DNA from: Colivivens sp963626085
GTDB lineage: Bacteria > Bacteroidota > Bacteroidia > Bacteroidales > Bacteroidaceae
Assembly (NCBI GenBank): GCA_963626085.1
Contig: CAVFVJ010000042.1
Location: 1-55,665 of the forward strand
Length of the DNA stretch: 55,665 nt
Reading direction: 5' to 3'
Shown in pieces: positions 1 to 7,276 of the stretch (the first letter of the stretch is position 1; each line of letters opens with the position of its first letter). Position numbers and translations under genes: made by a program. Under the pieces are notes generated by a model, which was not told where the DNA came from, did no database searches, and saw only the letters and a program-made list of their open reading frames with translations.

Positions 1-86
1 CGTTCGCCTTCTTCTGGCTCTGGTTCCAATTGTTGCGGTGATTGAGTAAAAAATATGTATAAACGAATTTATTTCCTTGAATTTTC

Positions 87-116
87 TTGCAGAACCAAAA
101 ATAATATGTAACTTTG
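87..116 (+). promoter_or_regulatory. Bacteroidetes-type promoter of the fimbrial operon
   Basis: A -7 box TAACTTTG lies at 109-116 and a TTG -33 element at 87-89, with a 19-bp spacer, matching the Bacteroidetes sigma consensus. It sits about 70 bp before the likely start at 186. The first 50 bases appear to be the tail of an upstream gene (one frame ends in a TGA at 39-41 after a hydrophobic peptide), but too little is present to identify it. Confidence 0.65.
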
Positions 117-185
117 CTGCCACACTGAGTTAATGCCGACCTGATGACGGTCTGGCATAATTCTTTAACCCTGTGTGATTCATTA

Positions 186-1000
186 ATGGAGCGGAGAGGA
201 CACATATTCAGATTGGTGGCTTGCACTGCAGCGTTTGTCGGTCAGGTCCTTTGTGGCAGCGGTATCTCATACAGCTGTCCGGATGGATTGGGCGACAGTT
301 TTACTGATGCGGGTGCGGTCAATGATAATGTAGGAATGCAACAGAATACCCCCCCCTTTATCTGCCTCTAAACAACTGTCTGTCAGGTAATTCTAATAGT
401 GCTCGCCTTGTAGGAGAAGCAAAAGACTCCTCCTTTAATCCCTTAGCGTTTAAGATAAATATGCTCTACAGTCTCTTCCTCATCCCCGAGGTGAGCGTGG
501 AGTATGGCTTCGGTGACGGCTGGTCCGTCAGCGGCGGTTGGATGTACGGCTGGTGGAAGAGGGACGGCAACCACCACTACTGGCGTGCATACGGCGGTTA
601 CGCCTCACTGCGCAGGTATCTCGGTCCTCAGAAGGCGGACAGACCTCTGACGGGTCATCATGTGGGTGTCTATGCACAGTTGCTCACCTACGATGTGGAG
701 TTTGGTGGCAAGGGGTATATAGCCGGCTGTCCCGGCGGTTCGCTGTGGGACAAGGCGAACTACGGCTTCGGCATCGAGTATGGTTTCTCGCTCCCTGCCT
801 CCAAATCGGTCAACTTCGACTTCTCCCTGGGTGTGGGTTACCTCGGTGGAACATATTACGAATACACGCCCATGAACGGTCACTACGTGTGGGACTCCAC
901 CAAGTCGCGCCACTGGTTCGGCCCCACGAAGGCAGAGGTGTCCGTCGTGTGGCTTTTTGACACGTCCTTCTTCGGACTGAGGAAAGGAGGCCGCCGATGA
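186..1000 (+). CDS. DUF3575 family protein, split by a frameshift in a C8 tract
   Basis: DUF3575 proteins accompany fimbrillin operons in Bacteroidetes and are thought to be envelope beta-barrel-like proteins; their exact role is unknown. The N-terminal part (ATG at 186, or 144) carries a signal-peptide-like stretch (basic MERRGH then a hydrophobic segment) and runs in one frame to a TAA at 369-371. The conserved body, with motifs such as GWSVSGGWMYGWW, WRAYGG, LTGHHVG, LWDKANYGFGIEYG and HWFGPTKAE, is in another frame ending at 1000. The two frames meet at a run of eight C at 349-356; one extra C (or two fewer) would join them into a protein of about 271 residues. The in-frame Met at 461 falls inside the first conserved strand, so a gene starting there would be truncated. 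The stop overlaps the next start by four bases (ATGA), indicating translational coupling. Either phase variation, a pseudogene or a sequencing error. Confidence 0.75.
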
Positions 1001-2013
1001 GAAGCAACAGACTTAATTCAGCACTGTGGCGCGCACTGCTTGCGCTCCTTCTCCTTGTGACGGTATCGTGCGAGCACAAGGAACTCTGTACCTACCATTT
1101 CCACAACACGGTCATACAGGTGGTCTTCGACTGGAGGAACGCTCCCGACGCGGCTCCCGAGTCCATGCGCCTCTACCTCTATCCGTCGGACGGCAGCAAA
1201 CCGTTCGTGTACGAGTTCTCGGACTACCATGGAGGAAACATCGAGGTGCCTGCCGGACGTTACAGGGTCATCTGCGTCAATTCCGACACCGAATCTATTT
1301 TATACCGCAACATCAATTCCTACGACACCTTTGAGGCATACGTCTCCGACGGGGCACTGACGGTCGGTTCGACCGCTGTGCAGCCGGAAGGGAAGGAACG
1401 TGTGGTGCAGTCGCCCGACCTCCTGTATACGGCACGGCTCAGCGCATTCACCATAGCGGCCCTTGAGGAGGGTCAGACACTGACCCTCTGTCCCGAACTC
1501 TCCATGAGCCGCCACAAGGTGACTATAAACGGGGTGGCCAACCTGCAGTACATCTCCTCCGACAATCTGGCGTGTACAGTAGCCGGCGTGCCGGGTGGAC
1601 TGCTTGTGGGCAAGGGAAAGACCTCCACAGAGACGGTGACCGTGGTGTTCGGACTGACCTCCGACGGTGTGTCCACGCTGACGGCTGACTTCGTCTGCTT
1701 CAGCAACAGCAGAAAGGGGGGTGGCAGCACGCCCGATGAGGGAGAGGACGATGATGAGGACGATGATGATGTCACTCCTCCGACTATACACAAGATGGCG
1801 GTCTATGTGGCTACGACTGACGGTGTCAAAAGCTTTGTCTTCAACGTGCCGCTCAGCACCAGCAGTGGTGGCAGTGGTGCCGGAGGCGACAGCGGGTCGG
1901 GAGGAACGGTAGAATTGGACAGTCTGCCGCTGCCCAAACCTATCGTCAACGGAGGCGGCTTCCACCCGGATGTGGACGGCTGGCAGAACATCGACGTGGA
2001 TGTCTCCATGTGA
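997..2013 (+). CDS. DUF5119 family lipoprotein of the fimbrial operon
   Basis: A 338-residue protein of the type found between DUF3575 and fimbrillin genes in Bacteroidetes; function not established, probably fimbria assembly or anchoring. It starts with basic residues and a leucine-rich hydrophobic stretch ending in a lipobox (VTVSC, Cys25), so it should be a lipoprotein. The body contains the family-like segments VFDWRNAP near residue 45 and VPAGRYRVICVN near residue 85. A very acidic linker (EGEDDDEDDDD) around residues 249-259 separates a C-terminal domain rich in Gly/Ser. Its start codon overlaps the preceding stop (ATGA). If the upstream frame is off, coupling may reduce its translation. 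Confidence 0.75.
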   Translation: MRSNRLNSALWRALLALLLLVTVSCEHKELCTYHFHNTVIQVVFDWRNAPDAAPESMRLYLYPSDGSKPFVYEFSDYHGGNIEVPAGRYRVICVNSDTESILYRNINSYDTFEAYVSDGALTVGSTAVQPEGKERVVQSPDLLYTARLSAFTIAALEEGQTLTLCPELSMSRHKVTINGVANLQYISSDNLACTVAGVPGGLLVGKGKTSTETVTVVFGLTSDGVSTLTADFVCFSNSRKGGGSTPDEGEDDDEDDDDVTPPTIHKMAVYVATTDGVKSFVFNVPLSTSSGGSGAGGDSGSGGTVELDSLPLPKPIVNGGGFHPDVDGWQNIDVDVSM

Positions 2014-2076
2014 CACTGAATAACACTGAATGACAGGAAACGAAACAATCATAGTAACAATCAAAACTCAAATCTC

Positions 2077-3237
2077 ATGAAAAAGGAACTCCTATTCGCG
2101 GCTGTAGCCGCTGTTGCCCTGGCTTCATGCTCGGGCGACGACACGCTCGATGCGAACAAGTCCGTTTACCCCATCTCTTTCCGTGCCTCTGTTGACAAAC
2201 AGACGCGTGCCAGTGAGGTTAATGTGGGCAACATGCAGTCGTTCAACGTAACTGCAGTCGGCAACAACAAGACTTACTTCTCTGGGGTGACTGCCACTTC
2301 CACTGACAGCGGCAACAGTTGGACGACTGACAAAATCTACTACTGGCCAAGCTACCAGCTTACCTTCTACGCATGGTCTCATGCAGCGGACGGTGCTACT
2401 GTAAGTGTGTCCCACGAAGGTCAGAAGGTGACCGGATTCTCACCGAACCAGACCGTGGGCTCCCAGAAGGACTTCGTGGTGTCTTGCAACACAGGCACGA
2501 AGGTAGGCAACAACGGCAGTGGTGTCACCATGAACTTCAAGCACGCCCTCTCACAGATTGCAGTCCAGGCAAAGTGCTCCAACGACAACATGAAGATAGA
2601 GGTCCTCGGAGTGAAACTGGTGAACATGGCGACTACGGCTGACTTCACATTTCCTACAGAGGTGACTTCCAGTGGATCTACCTTGGCGCAGAACCTGTGG
2701 AGCAACCTGTCGGGCAAGGATGACCACTCCAAGGCTTACATGGTGAAGGGAACAAATCCTGTTACCCTGACAAGCACAGCACAGTCCATCATGTTCAGTG
2801 AAGGGAGCTTCATGCTCATTCCGCAGCAACTGACCAAATGGAACGCAACTGCTACTACAAGCACTACAAGCACTGGAGCTTACCTCGCAGTACTCTGCCG
2901 TGTATCCAGCAAGAACGGTAATGAACTGACCCTGCTCTATCCGCAGCCTACAGCGAGTGACGACAAGACTGGCAAGTACGCCTTCACTGCAGTGGGTATC
3001 GACATCAACTGGGAACCGGGTAAGAAGTACACTTACACGCTCGACTTCTGTAACGGTGTAGACGGTGGTTGCGGCCAGATTGCACCGGATTTGACTGACC
3101 CGACAAATACTTTAGCTACAGACATAGACACTACTCCTGTAGATGGCAAGACTGCCGGATACACTATCTTGGGTGCTATCAAACTTAGTGCTGCTGTAGA
3201 CAGTTGGACTGACAGTTCTGTAAACACAGATATGTAA
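2077..3237 (+). CDS. Fimbrillin family protein (Mfa-like major subunit candidate)
   Basis: A 386-residue lipoprotein with lipobox LASC (Cys18). It resembles the Bacteroidetes fimbrillin superfamily, whose members are exported as lipoproteins and assembled by donor-strand exchange after N-terminal proteolysis. Recognisable features are ISFRASVDKQTRA soon after the lipobox (an Arg there is the usual protease processing region), WTTDKIYYWP near residue 85, MNFKHALSQIAVQAKC near residue 150, and FMLIPQQLT near residue 250. It lies 63 bp after the DUF5119 gene and before the larger fimbrillin-like gene, so it is the best candidate for the shaft subunit; that assignment is inferred from size and order. 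Confidence 0.8.
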   Translation: MKKELLFAAVAAVALASCSGDDTLDANKSVYPISFRASVDKQTRASEVNVGNMQSFNVTAVGNNKTYFSGVTATSTDSGNSWTTDKIYYWPSYQLTFYAWSHAADGATVSVSHEGQKVTGFSPNQTVGSQKDFVVSCNTGTKVGNNGSGVTMNFKHALSQIAVQAKCSNDNMKIEVLGVKLVNMATTADFTFPTEVTSSGSTLAQNLWSNLSGKDDHSKAYMVKGTNPVTLTSTAQSIMFSEGSFMLIPQQLTKWNATATTSTTSTGAYLAVLCRVSSKNGNELTLLYPQPTASDDKTGKYAFTAVGIDINWEPGKKYTYTLDFCNGVDGGCGQIAPDLTDPTNTLATDIDTTPVDGKTAGYTILGAIKLSAAVDSWTDSSVNTDM

Positions 3238-3316
3238 CTCTCAACCGCAGTCTGCACAACCTGCCGACAGACTGGTAGTCCCTTGTGCAGACTCTTTATA
3301 ACAAGACTTACGACAA

Positions 3317-6019
3317 ATGAAACATATCCGCCTTGCAATGCAACCCGACAGACGCACCGCAGTGCGTCTGCTGTTGTCGGTACTCATACCCTGCACGCTC
3401 TGCCTCACCTCCTGTACGGACAGTGATGAGGGTCTTGCCCGTTCCTCCCGTTTCTCCTTCACTGCCACGGTGAGTGATACGACGGGACTTTCCACACGTT
3501 CGGACAGAGGTAACGGCTTGCCGCAGGATACGGTAGCAGTCGTCGAGGGATACAGTGAACCCCTTTACCTGCACACGCTCCATGAGGGCGGCATTGCCTG
3601 GGAAGGATCGGACAGCCTGTCGGACGGGTCAGCGGAGGGTAAGCGTACCCGTGCCGCTGTGGCGACAAGTATGTACAGTTCATTTGCCGTATCTGCCTAT
3701 AGCTACAAGGAGTGGAGTGAAAGCCTCAAGCCGAACTGGTTCCATGGGGTCACTGCCACTGAATCGACCGGTGGTTACTCACTGCCGTCCGTCTACTACT
3801 GGCCGGGAAGCGCGTACAAGATGAAGTTCTTTGCCTATGCGCCTACAGGCAACGATGCCTATGTGCTTTCAGCAAGCACGAAGACAGGGTCTCCGACCAT
3901 CACCGTCAATGTGCCCACTGACGTGTCGAAGCAACAGGACTTGCTTGCGGCAAAGTCTGACGAACTGGATGGCGACTACCGCAGTGACGTGTCACTCTCG
4001 TTCAAACATATCCTCACTGCCGTGAAGTTCGTGTGTGGGGACAATATGAAGGCAGGGACTGTCAACAGCGTCACCCTGAAGAACGTGTACGGTCAAGGCA
4101 CGTACAACATGGGGACTGACTCATGGACTACGAGCGGTTCAGCTACGTCATTTACGCAGACACTGAGTAAGGCAACCAATGGAACAAGCGGAGAAGCCAT
4201 AACCACGGATGCGCAGACGTTCATGATGATACCGCAGACACTGCCGGCTGATGCACAGATTGAGGTGAAGTTCACCGACAGCAGCAATACGCAGCACACC
4301 CTGACGGCGAGCATCAGCGGAACGGAGTGGACCAAGGGCACTACCGTCACATTCAAGCTCTCCACAAGTTCCTTGTCTATTAATTGGGAATATGTACTGT
4401 ATGTAAATGCCCCTGGTCCTTTCACGTATAAAGGCGGTTCCAATCCCTTTTATGTCAGAAGTTACAGAACAAAGAAAGATGATGGGACGCAACCTGATAA
4501 AGCCTCCTGGACGGCTGAATTCTCCACGGATGGTGGAACTACATGGAGCCCGACAAAGCCTGACTGGCTGACTGGATTTGTGACTTCCGAAAACGATTGT
4601 TATGATGAGGTGACGGTGACTGTCGCTGCCCAGACTGGTGTAAAAATAGGTGCGGAGCACACGGAAAACCTGCAGAAGGCTACGGTAAAAGGTTCGTCAT
4701 CTACTCCTTATAACCTGTCCAACTCGACTGGTGCTTCGGGGGTACAGAATACTGCCAACTGCTACGTGGTGAGTGCTCCGGGCTACTACTCCTTCCCTCT
4801 TGTTTATGGCAATGCAATAAAGGACTCCCAAACTAACAGTTCTGCGTACACGTCCACAAAAACGGAAACGACTACACTGCAGAAATTCGTCAACCATCTT
4901 GGTAACGCAATCACTAACCCGTACATCTCGGAGAACAGTAACTGCACACCCAATTCAGCAGAACTGGTGTGGCAGGATGCGAAGGACTTGGTGAAGAACA
5001 TAAAGTACAACTCCGGAACAAACGGTGGCAACGTCTCGTTCTATGTTGACAAGTCAACCATCCGGCAGGGCAACGCTGTCATTGCAGTCAAGGATGCAAG
5101 CAGCAACGTTCTCTGGAGTTGGCATATCTGGGTGACGGACGAAGACCTTACCAAGACCATAGCTGTTACCAACCACGATAGTGAGCTCAACTACTTCATG
5201 CCGGTCAACCTCGGTTGGTGCGACTTCGAGGGTACGATCTATGAGGAGCGCAGCTGTATGGTGAGGATTACAGCAGGAAGCGAAAGTAAAGAAATCACCA
5301 TTACCCAAAGTGCTGGAACGGACGCTACTTGGGCAAACAGTCCCTTTTACCAGTGGGGACGCAAGGATCCGTTCCTGCCGGCACTGTGTTATATGGACCA
5401 AAAGGAATTAACGGCAAACAACAAGACTTGGTATGACAAGAGCGGTACATCTTCCACAAGTTTGACTAAAAGCAACCTTGGTACTGGAACTGATGCCATA
5501 AAGAACTACATCCTCAATCCCGGAACATATACTTTAAATAATGGTGGCGACAATACATACTATAACCTGTGGAGTGCGGACAATACTACTTATCTTCTTG
5601 CTTCTCACGATACGAAAGTTGTAAAGACCGTCTATGACCCCTGTCCCGTAGGCTTCACCGTGCCGCCAGGCAGAGCTTTCACTGGATTCACAAAAGACGG
5701 ATGGACAATCTCTGCTTCAGGTGATGCCATCTACGGAACATGGAGTTCGTCCGCAAATCACTACGGCACGGATTTTGGTACCAGTGGTACTTCTACATCG
5801 AGCAGTACTATCTTCTTGGGTTATTTGGGATACCGTAACTATGACGGTACATGGTACTCAAATGACGGTCGTTATTGGACTGCTGTTCCGACGGTAACTT
5901 ATGACCCGAGTGCTATACAACAAGGTGGATATTTGCGGTTTAGTGCATATTCCATTGTTACGGCAACGGGTTGCCAGAGAGGCTACGGCTTGTCCATCCG
6001 CCCCACCAAAGAGCAATAG
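3317..6019 (+). CDS. Large fimbrillin-like lipoprotein, putative tip adhesin
   Basis: A 900-residue lipoprotein (lipobox LTSC, Cys33; an alternative Met is at residue 8). Residues about 40-360 repeat the fimbrillin plan seen in the preceding gene (VYYWPGSAYKMKFFAYAP, SFKHILTAVKFVC, TFMMIPQTLP). A middle part includes ANCYVVSAPGYYSFPLVYGN, a motif common in Bacteroidetes surface proteins. The C-terminal 250 residues contain VYDPCPVGFTVPPGRAF and end in a Trp/Tyr/Gly-rich stretch closing with GLSIRPTKEQ, typical of the terminal module of large fimbrillin-like proteins. Last gene in a four-gene operon and the largest, hence a likely tip or adhesive subunit (inference). Its TAG stop at 6017-6019 is also the first three bases of an 88-bp repeat, so the present C-terminus may have been set by that repeat. 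Confidence 0.75.
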   Translation: MKHIRLAMQPDRRTAVRLLLSVLIPCTLCLTSCTDSDEGLARSSRFSFTATVSDTTGLSTRSDRGNGLPQDTVAVVEGYSEPLYLHTLHEGGIAWEGSDSLSDGSAEGKRTRAAVATSMYSSFAVSAYSYKEWSESLKPNWFHGVTATESTGGYSLPSVYYWPGSAYKMKFFAYAPTGNDAYVLSASTKTGSPTITVNVPTDVSKQQDLLAAKSDELDGDYRSDVSLSFKHILTAVKFVCGDNMKAGTVNSVTLKNVYGQGTYNMGTDSWTTSGSATSFTQTLSKATNGTSGEAITTDAQTFMMIPQTLPADAQIEVKFTDSSNTQHTLTASISGTEWTKGTTVTFKLSTSSLSINWEYVLYVNAPGPFTYKGGSNPFYVRSYRTKKDDGTQPDKASWTAEFSTDGGTTWSPTKPDWLTGFVTSENDCYDEVTVTVAAQTGVKIGAEHTENLQKATVKGSSSTPYNLSNSTGASGVQNTANCYVVSAPGYYSFPLVYGNAIKDSQTNSSAYTSTKTETTTLQKFVNHLGNAITNPYISENSNCTPNSAELVWQDAKDLVKNIKYNSGTNGGNVSFYVDKSTIRQGNAVIAVKDASSNVLWSWHIWVTDEDLTKTIAVTNHDSELNYFMPVNLGWCDFEGTIYEERSCMVRITAGSESKEITITQSAGTDATWANSPFYQWGRKDPFLPALCYMDQKELTANNKTWYDKSGTSSTSLTKSNLGTGTDAIKNYILNPGTYTLNNGGDNTYYNLWSADNTTYLLASHDTKVVKTVYDPCPVGFTVPPGRAFTGFTKDGWTISASGDAIYGTWSSSANHYGTDFGTSGTSTSSSTIFLGYLGYRNYDGTWYSNDGRYWTAVPTVTYDPSAIQQGGYLRFSAYSIVTATGCQRGYGLSIRPTKEQ

Positions 6020-6104
6020 TAGGTGACGTGTCCCACGTCACAGATTATTGAAAGTGCGGTGGGACATATTCCGTTGAGTGTGCGGTGGGACACCGCACCT
6101 ACTA
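6017..6104 (+). repeat. 88-bp hairpin-rich repeat, copy 1
   Basis: Begins TAGTAGGTG and ends CACCTACTA (9-bp perfect terminal inverted repeats). Inside are a perfect hairpin GTGACGTG-TCC-CACGTCAC at 6023-6041 and a second, GTGCGGT-GGGAC-ACCGCAC, near the right end, with a degenerate third unit between them. Copy 2 at 6782-6869 has the same length and orientation and differs at only three positions. No reading frame inside looks genuine. Confidence 0.85.
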
Positions 6105-6112
6105 AACAGCTC

Positions 6113-6630
6113 CTAATACATCAGTCCGAAGCCCCACAGGGGGATGATGTCTCCGCTGGCGTATTCGGTGTCGTCTCTGACTACGAAGGCGTTTTCCACA
6201 TCCTTCACCTGCCGGTGGCTCTTCTTCGCCCCTCCCACTTCGAAGGTGTAGCGGCCTATGGTGAAGTCGGCAGTCTTGGACGATGTCACGTCTTGTGTGA
6301 CCCTTGTCTGGTAGTAGAAGAAGGTCTCCCTCACGTTGCCCACATTGGCGTTTCCTGCGGAGATGGCGTATATGAGGTTGGTGTTGTCGAGGTACACCTC
6401 GTCGACCTTTCCCAGTCCCCTCATCCCTCCTGTCTCGTTCCTCAGCTGGCCTATCATGCCAGCTTTTTCCATGTACAGCAGGTAAGTGGGTACATCGTTG
6501 CGGCTCACCTTGGCCCCGTCAGTCCGACCATGCGTGCCTCCCACGGCAGTTTCCCGTATATGTAGCGCTTGAAGTCCAGTGTCACCAGACTCAGTTGCTC
6601 GTTCATGAAACCGACAAGAGTGATGTCCAT
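6113..6630 (-). pseudogene. Remnant of an AAA/DUF4143-type ATPase with its core deleted
   Basis: Read on the minus strand, the first ~41 codons (from 6630, MDITLVGFMNEQLSL through IYGKLPWEARMVGLTGPR) match the N-terminus of Bacteroidetes AAA ATPases and stop exactly where the Walker A loop should begin. The sequence then shifts frame into the C-terminal part of the same family (VSRNDVPTYLLYMEKAGMI, KVDEVYLDNTNLIYAIS, NVRETFFYYQTRV, YTFEVGGAKKS, FVVRDDTEYASGDIIPLW). The Walker A and B core, roughly 200-250 residues, is missing and the frame is broken at the junction, so it cannot encode an active ATPase. It lies between the two 88-bp repeats. The intact family is often found as solitary genes in this phylum; function poorly known. 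Confidence 0.75.
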
Positions 6631-6674
6631 ATTTCCGTTTCTTTTATGTTTTCCTGTACCGTTTCCCTTTCGTT

Positions 6675-6740
6675 TGCACCTTCCAGGGTGCAGATATGCG
6701 GTGAAGATGCACCTTCCAATGTGCAAATATACGCTTTTTC
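6675..6740 (+). repeat. Two-copy 33-bp tandem repeat over the ATPase-remnant promoter
   Basis: The block TGCACCTTCCA + two bases + TGCA + A/G + ATAT occurs at 6675 and again at 6708 (period 33). Read on the minus strand, the copy at 6724-6731 contains a perfect -7 box TATATTTG, while the other copy has the degraded version TATCTG. The duplication therefore spans the promoter and transcription start region of the remnant ATPase gene. Confidence 0.6.
6724..6731 (-). promoter_or_regulatory. -7 box (TATATTTG) of the ATPase remnant
   Basis: Perfect TAnnTTTG on the minus strand, about 95 bp upstream of the remnant start at 6630. A clear -33 element was not seen. Confidence 0.5.
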
Positions 6741-6781
6741 TGCCAGTTGAGGGATGCAGACGTCAGAAACTTGCTTTTTTT

Positions 6782-6869
6782 TAGTAGGTGACGTGTCCCA
6801 CGTCACAGATTATTGAGTGTGCGGTGGGACACATTCCGTTGAGTGTGCGGTGGGACACCGCACCTACTA
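6782..6869 (+). repeat. 88-bp hairpin-rich repeat, copy 2
   Basis: Same 9-bp terminal inverted repeats and the same internal hairpins as copy 1 (6017-6104), in direct orientation 765 bp away. The three differences lie in the middle unit, and none touches the terminal repeats or the outer stems. The following 150 bases, up to the terminator at 7019, hold no gene I can support. Confidence 0.85.
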
Positions 6870-7018
6870 ACTGTCAGTCTGTAAGAGAAAGGCGGAAGAA
6901 CCCAAAAAACAGACAACAGGGAGGATTCGACAATGACTCAGAAAACGGCACAGAAACTAAAGGCGTTCTACGCTACATCACCGTGGCAGTCTGCTCCGCC
7001 ATCGCCACGCTGCTAATC

Positions 7019-7060
7019 AAGAATCCCCGCCCATTGAACTTCAAATGGTTGGGGATTCTT
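7019..7060 (-). terminator. Hairpin terminator of the tRNA-Leu unit
   Basis: AAGAATCCCC (7019-7028) pairs perfectly with GGGGATTCTT (7051-7060); the interior extends the stem with CCA-TTGAA / TTCAA-ATGG. It starts 4 bp past the tRNA 3' end on the minus strand. Confidence 0.7.
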
Positions 7061-7064
7061 CGTG

Positions 7065-7146
7065 TGCGCCTGATAGGACTCGAACCTACACGCCGTGAAG
7101 CACTAGATCCTAAGTCTAGCGTGTCTACCAATTTCACCACAAGCGC
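7065..7146 (-). tRNA. tRNA-Leu (anticodon UAG)
   Basis: The minus strand folds as an 82-nt tRNA: acceptor GCGCTTG/CAGGCGC plus discriminator A, D-arm with GGTAGAC, anticodon loop CTTAGGA giving UAG, a variable arm, and T-loop GTTCGAGTC. The 3' CCA is not encoded. It has its own promoter and terminator. Confidence 0.93.
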
Positions 7147-7168
7147 ATGACTTCTTTGTTAGCGGATG

Positions 7169-7200
7169 CAAATTTAGACATTAATTGTGAGCCGACCAAA
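7169..7200 (-). promoter_or_regulatory. Promoter of tRNA-Leu
   Basis: Minus strand -7 box TAAATTTG (7169-7176) and -33 TTTG (7197-7200), 20-bp spacer; about 22 bp upstream of the tRNA 5' end. Confidence 0.7.
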
Positions 7201-7276
7201 CAAATGGACTCTTTTTTGTCTTTTTGCCTTTAATGGATATTCTGCCGTTCGATAGAGATGCGATGTCAACGGTAGT

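Noticed and set aside
1..143. An invertible promoter region upstream of the fimbrial operon
   Set aside because: No inverted repeats flank the promoter within the visible sequence and no recombinase gene is nearby; too little upstream sequence is available.
1300..2064. Long minus-strand frames opposite the DUF5119 gene
   Set aside because: They lie antisense to a well-supported gene, carry no recognisable domain and arise from the codon bias of the real strand.
6023..6565. Plus-strand frames starting MTCPTSQII inside both 88-bp repeats
   Set aside because: They are translations of the hairpin repeat and of the antisense of the ATPase remnant; there is no promoter or family similarity.
6933..7013. 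A 27-codon frame beginning MTQKTAQKL, and an overlapping frame with YITVAVCSAIATLL resembling the tiny hydrophobic 'smalltalk' proteins of Bacteroidetes
   Set aside because: The recognisable part has no start in its own frame and runs on into the tRNA-Leu terminator; joining the two frames needs a frameshift. At best a relic.
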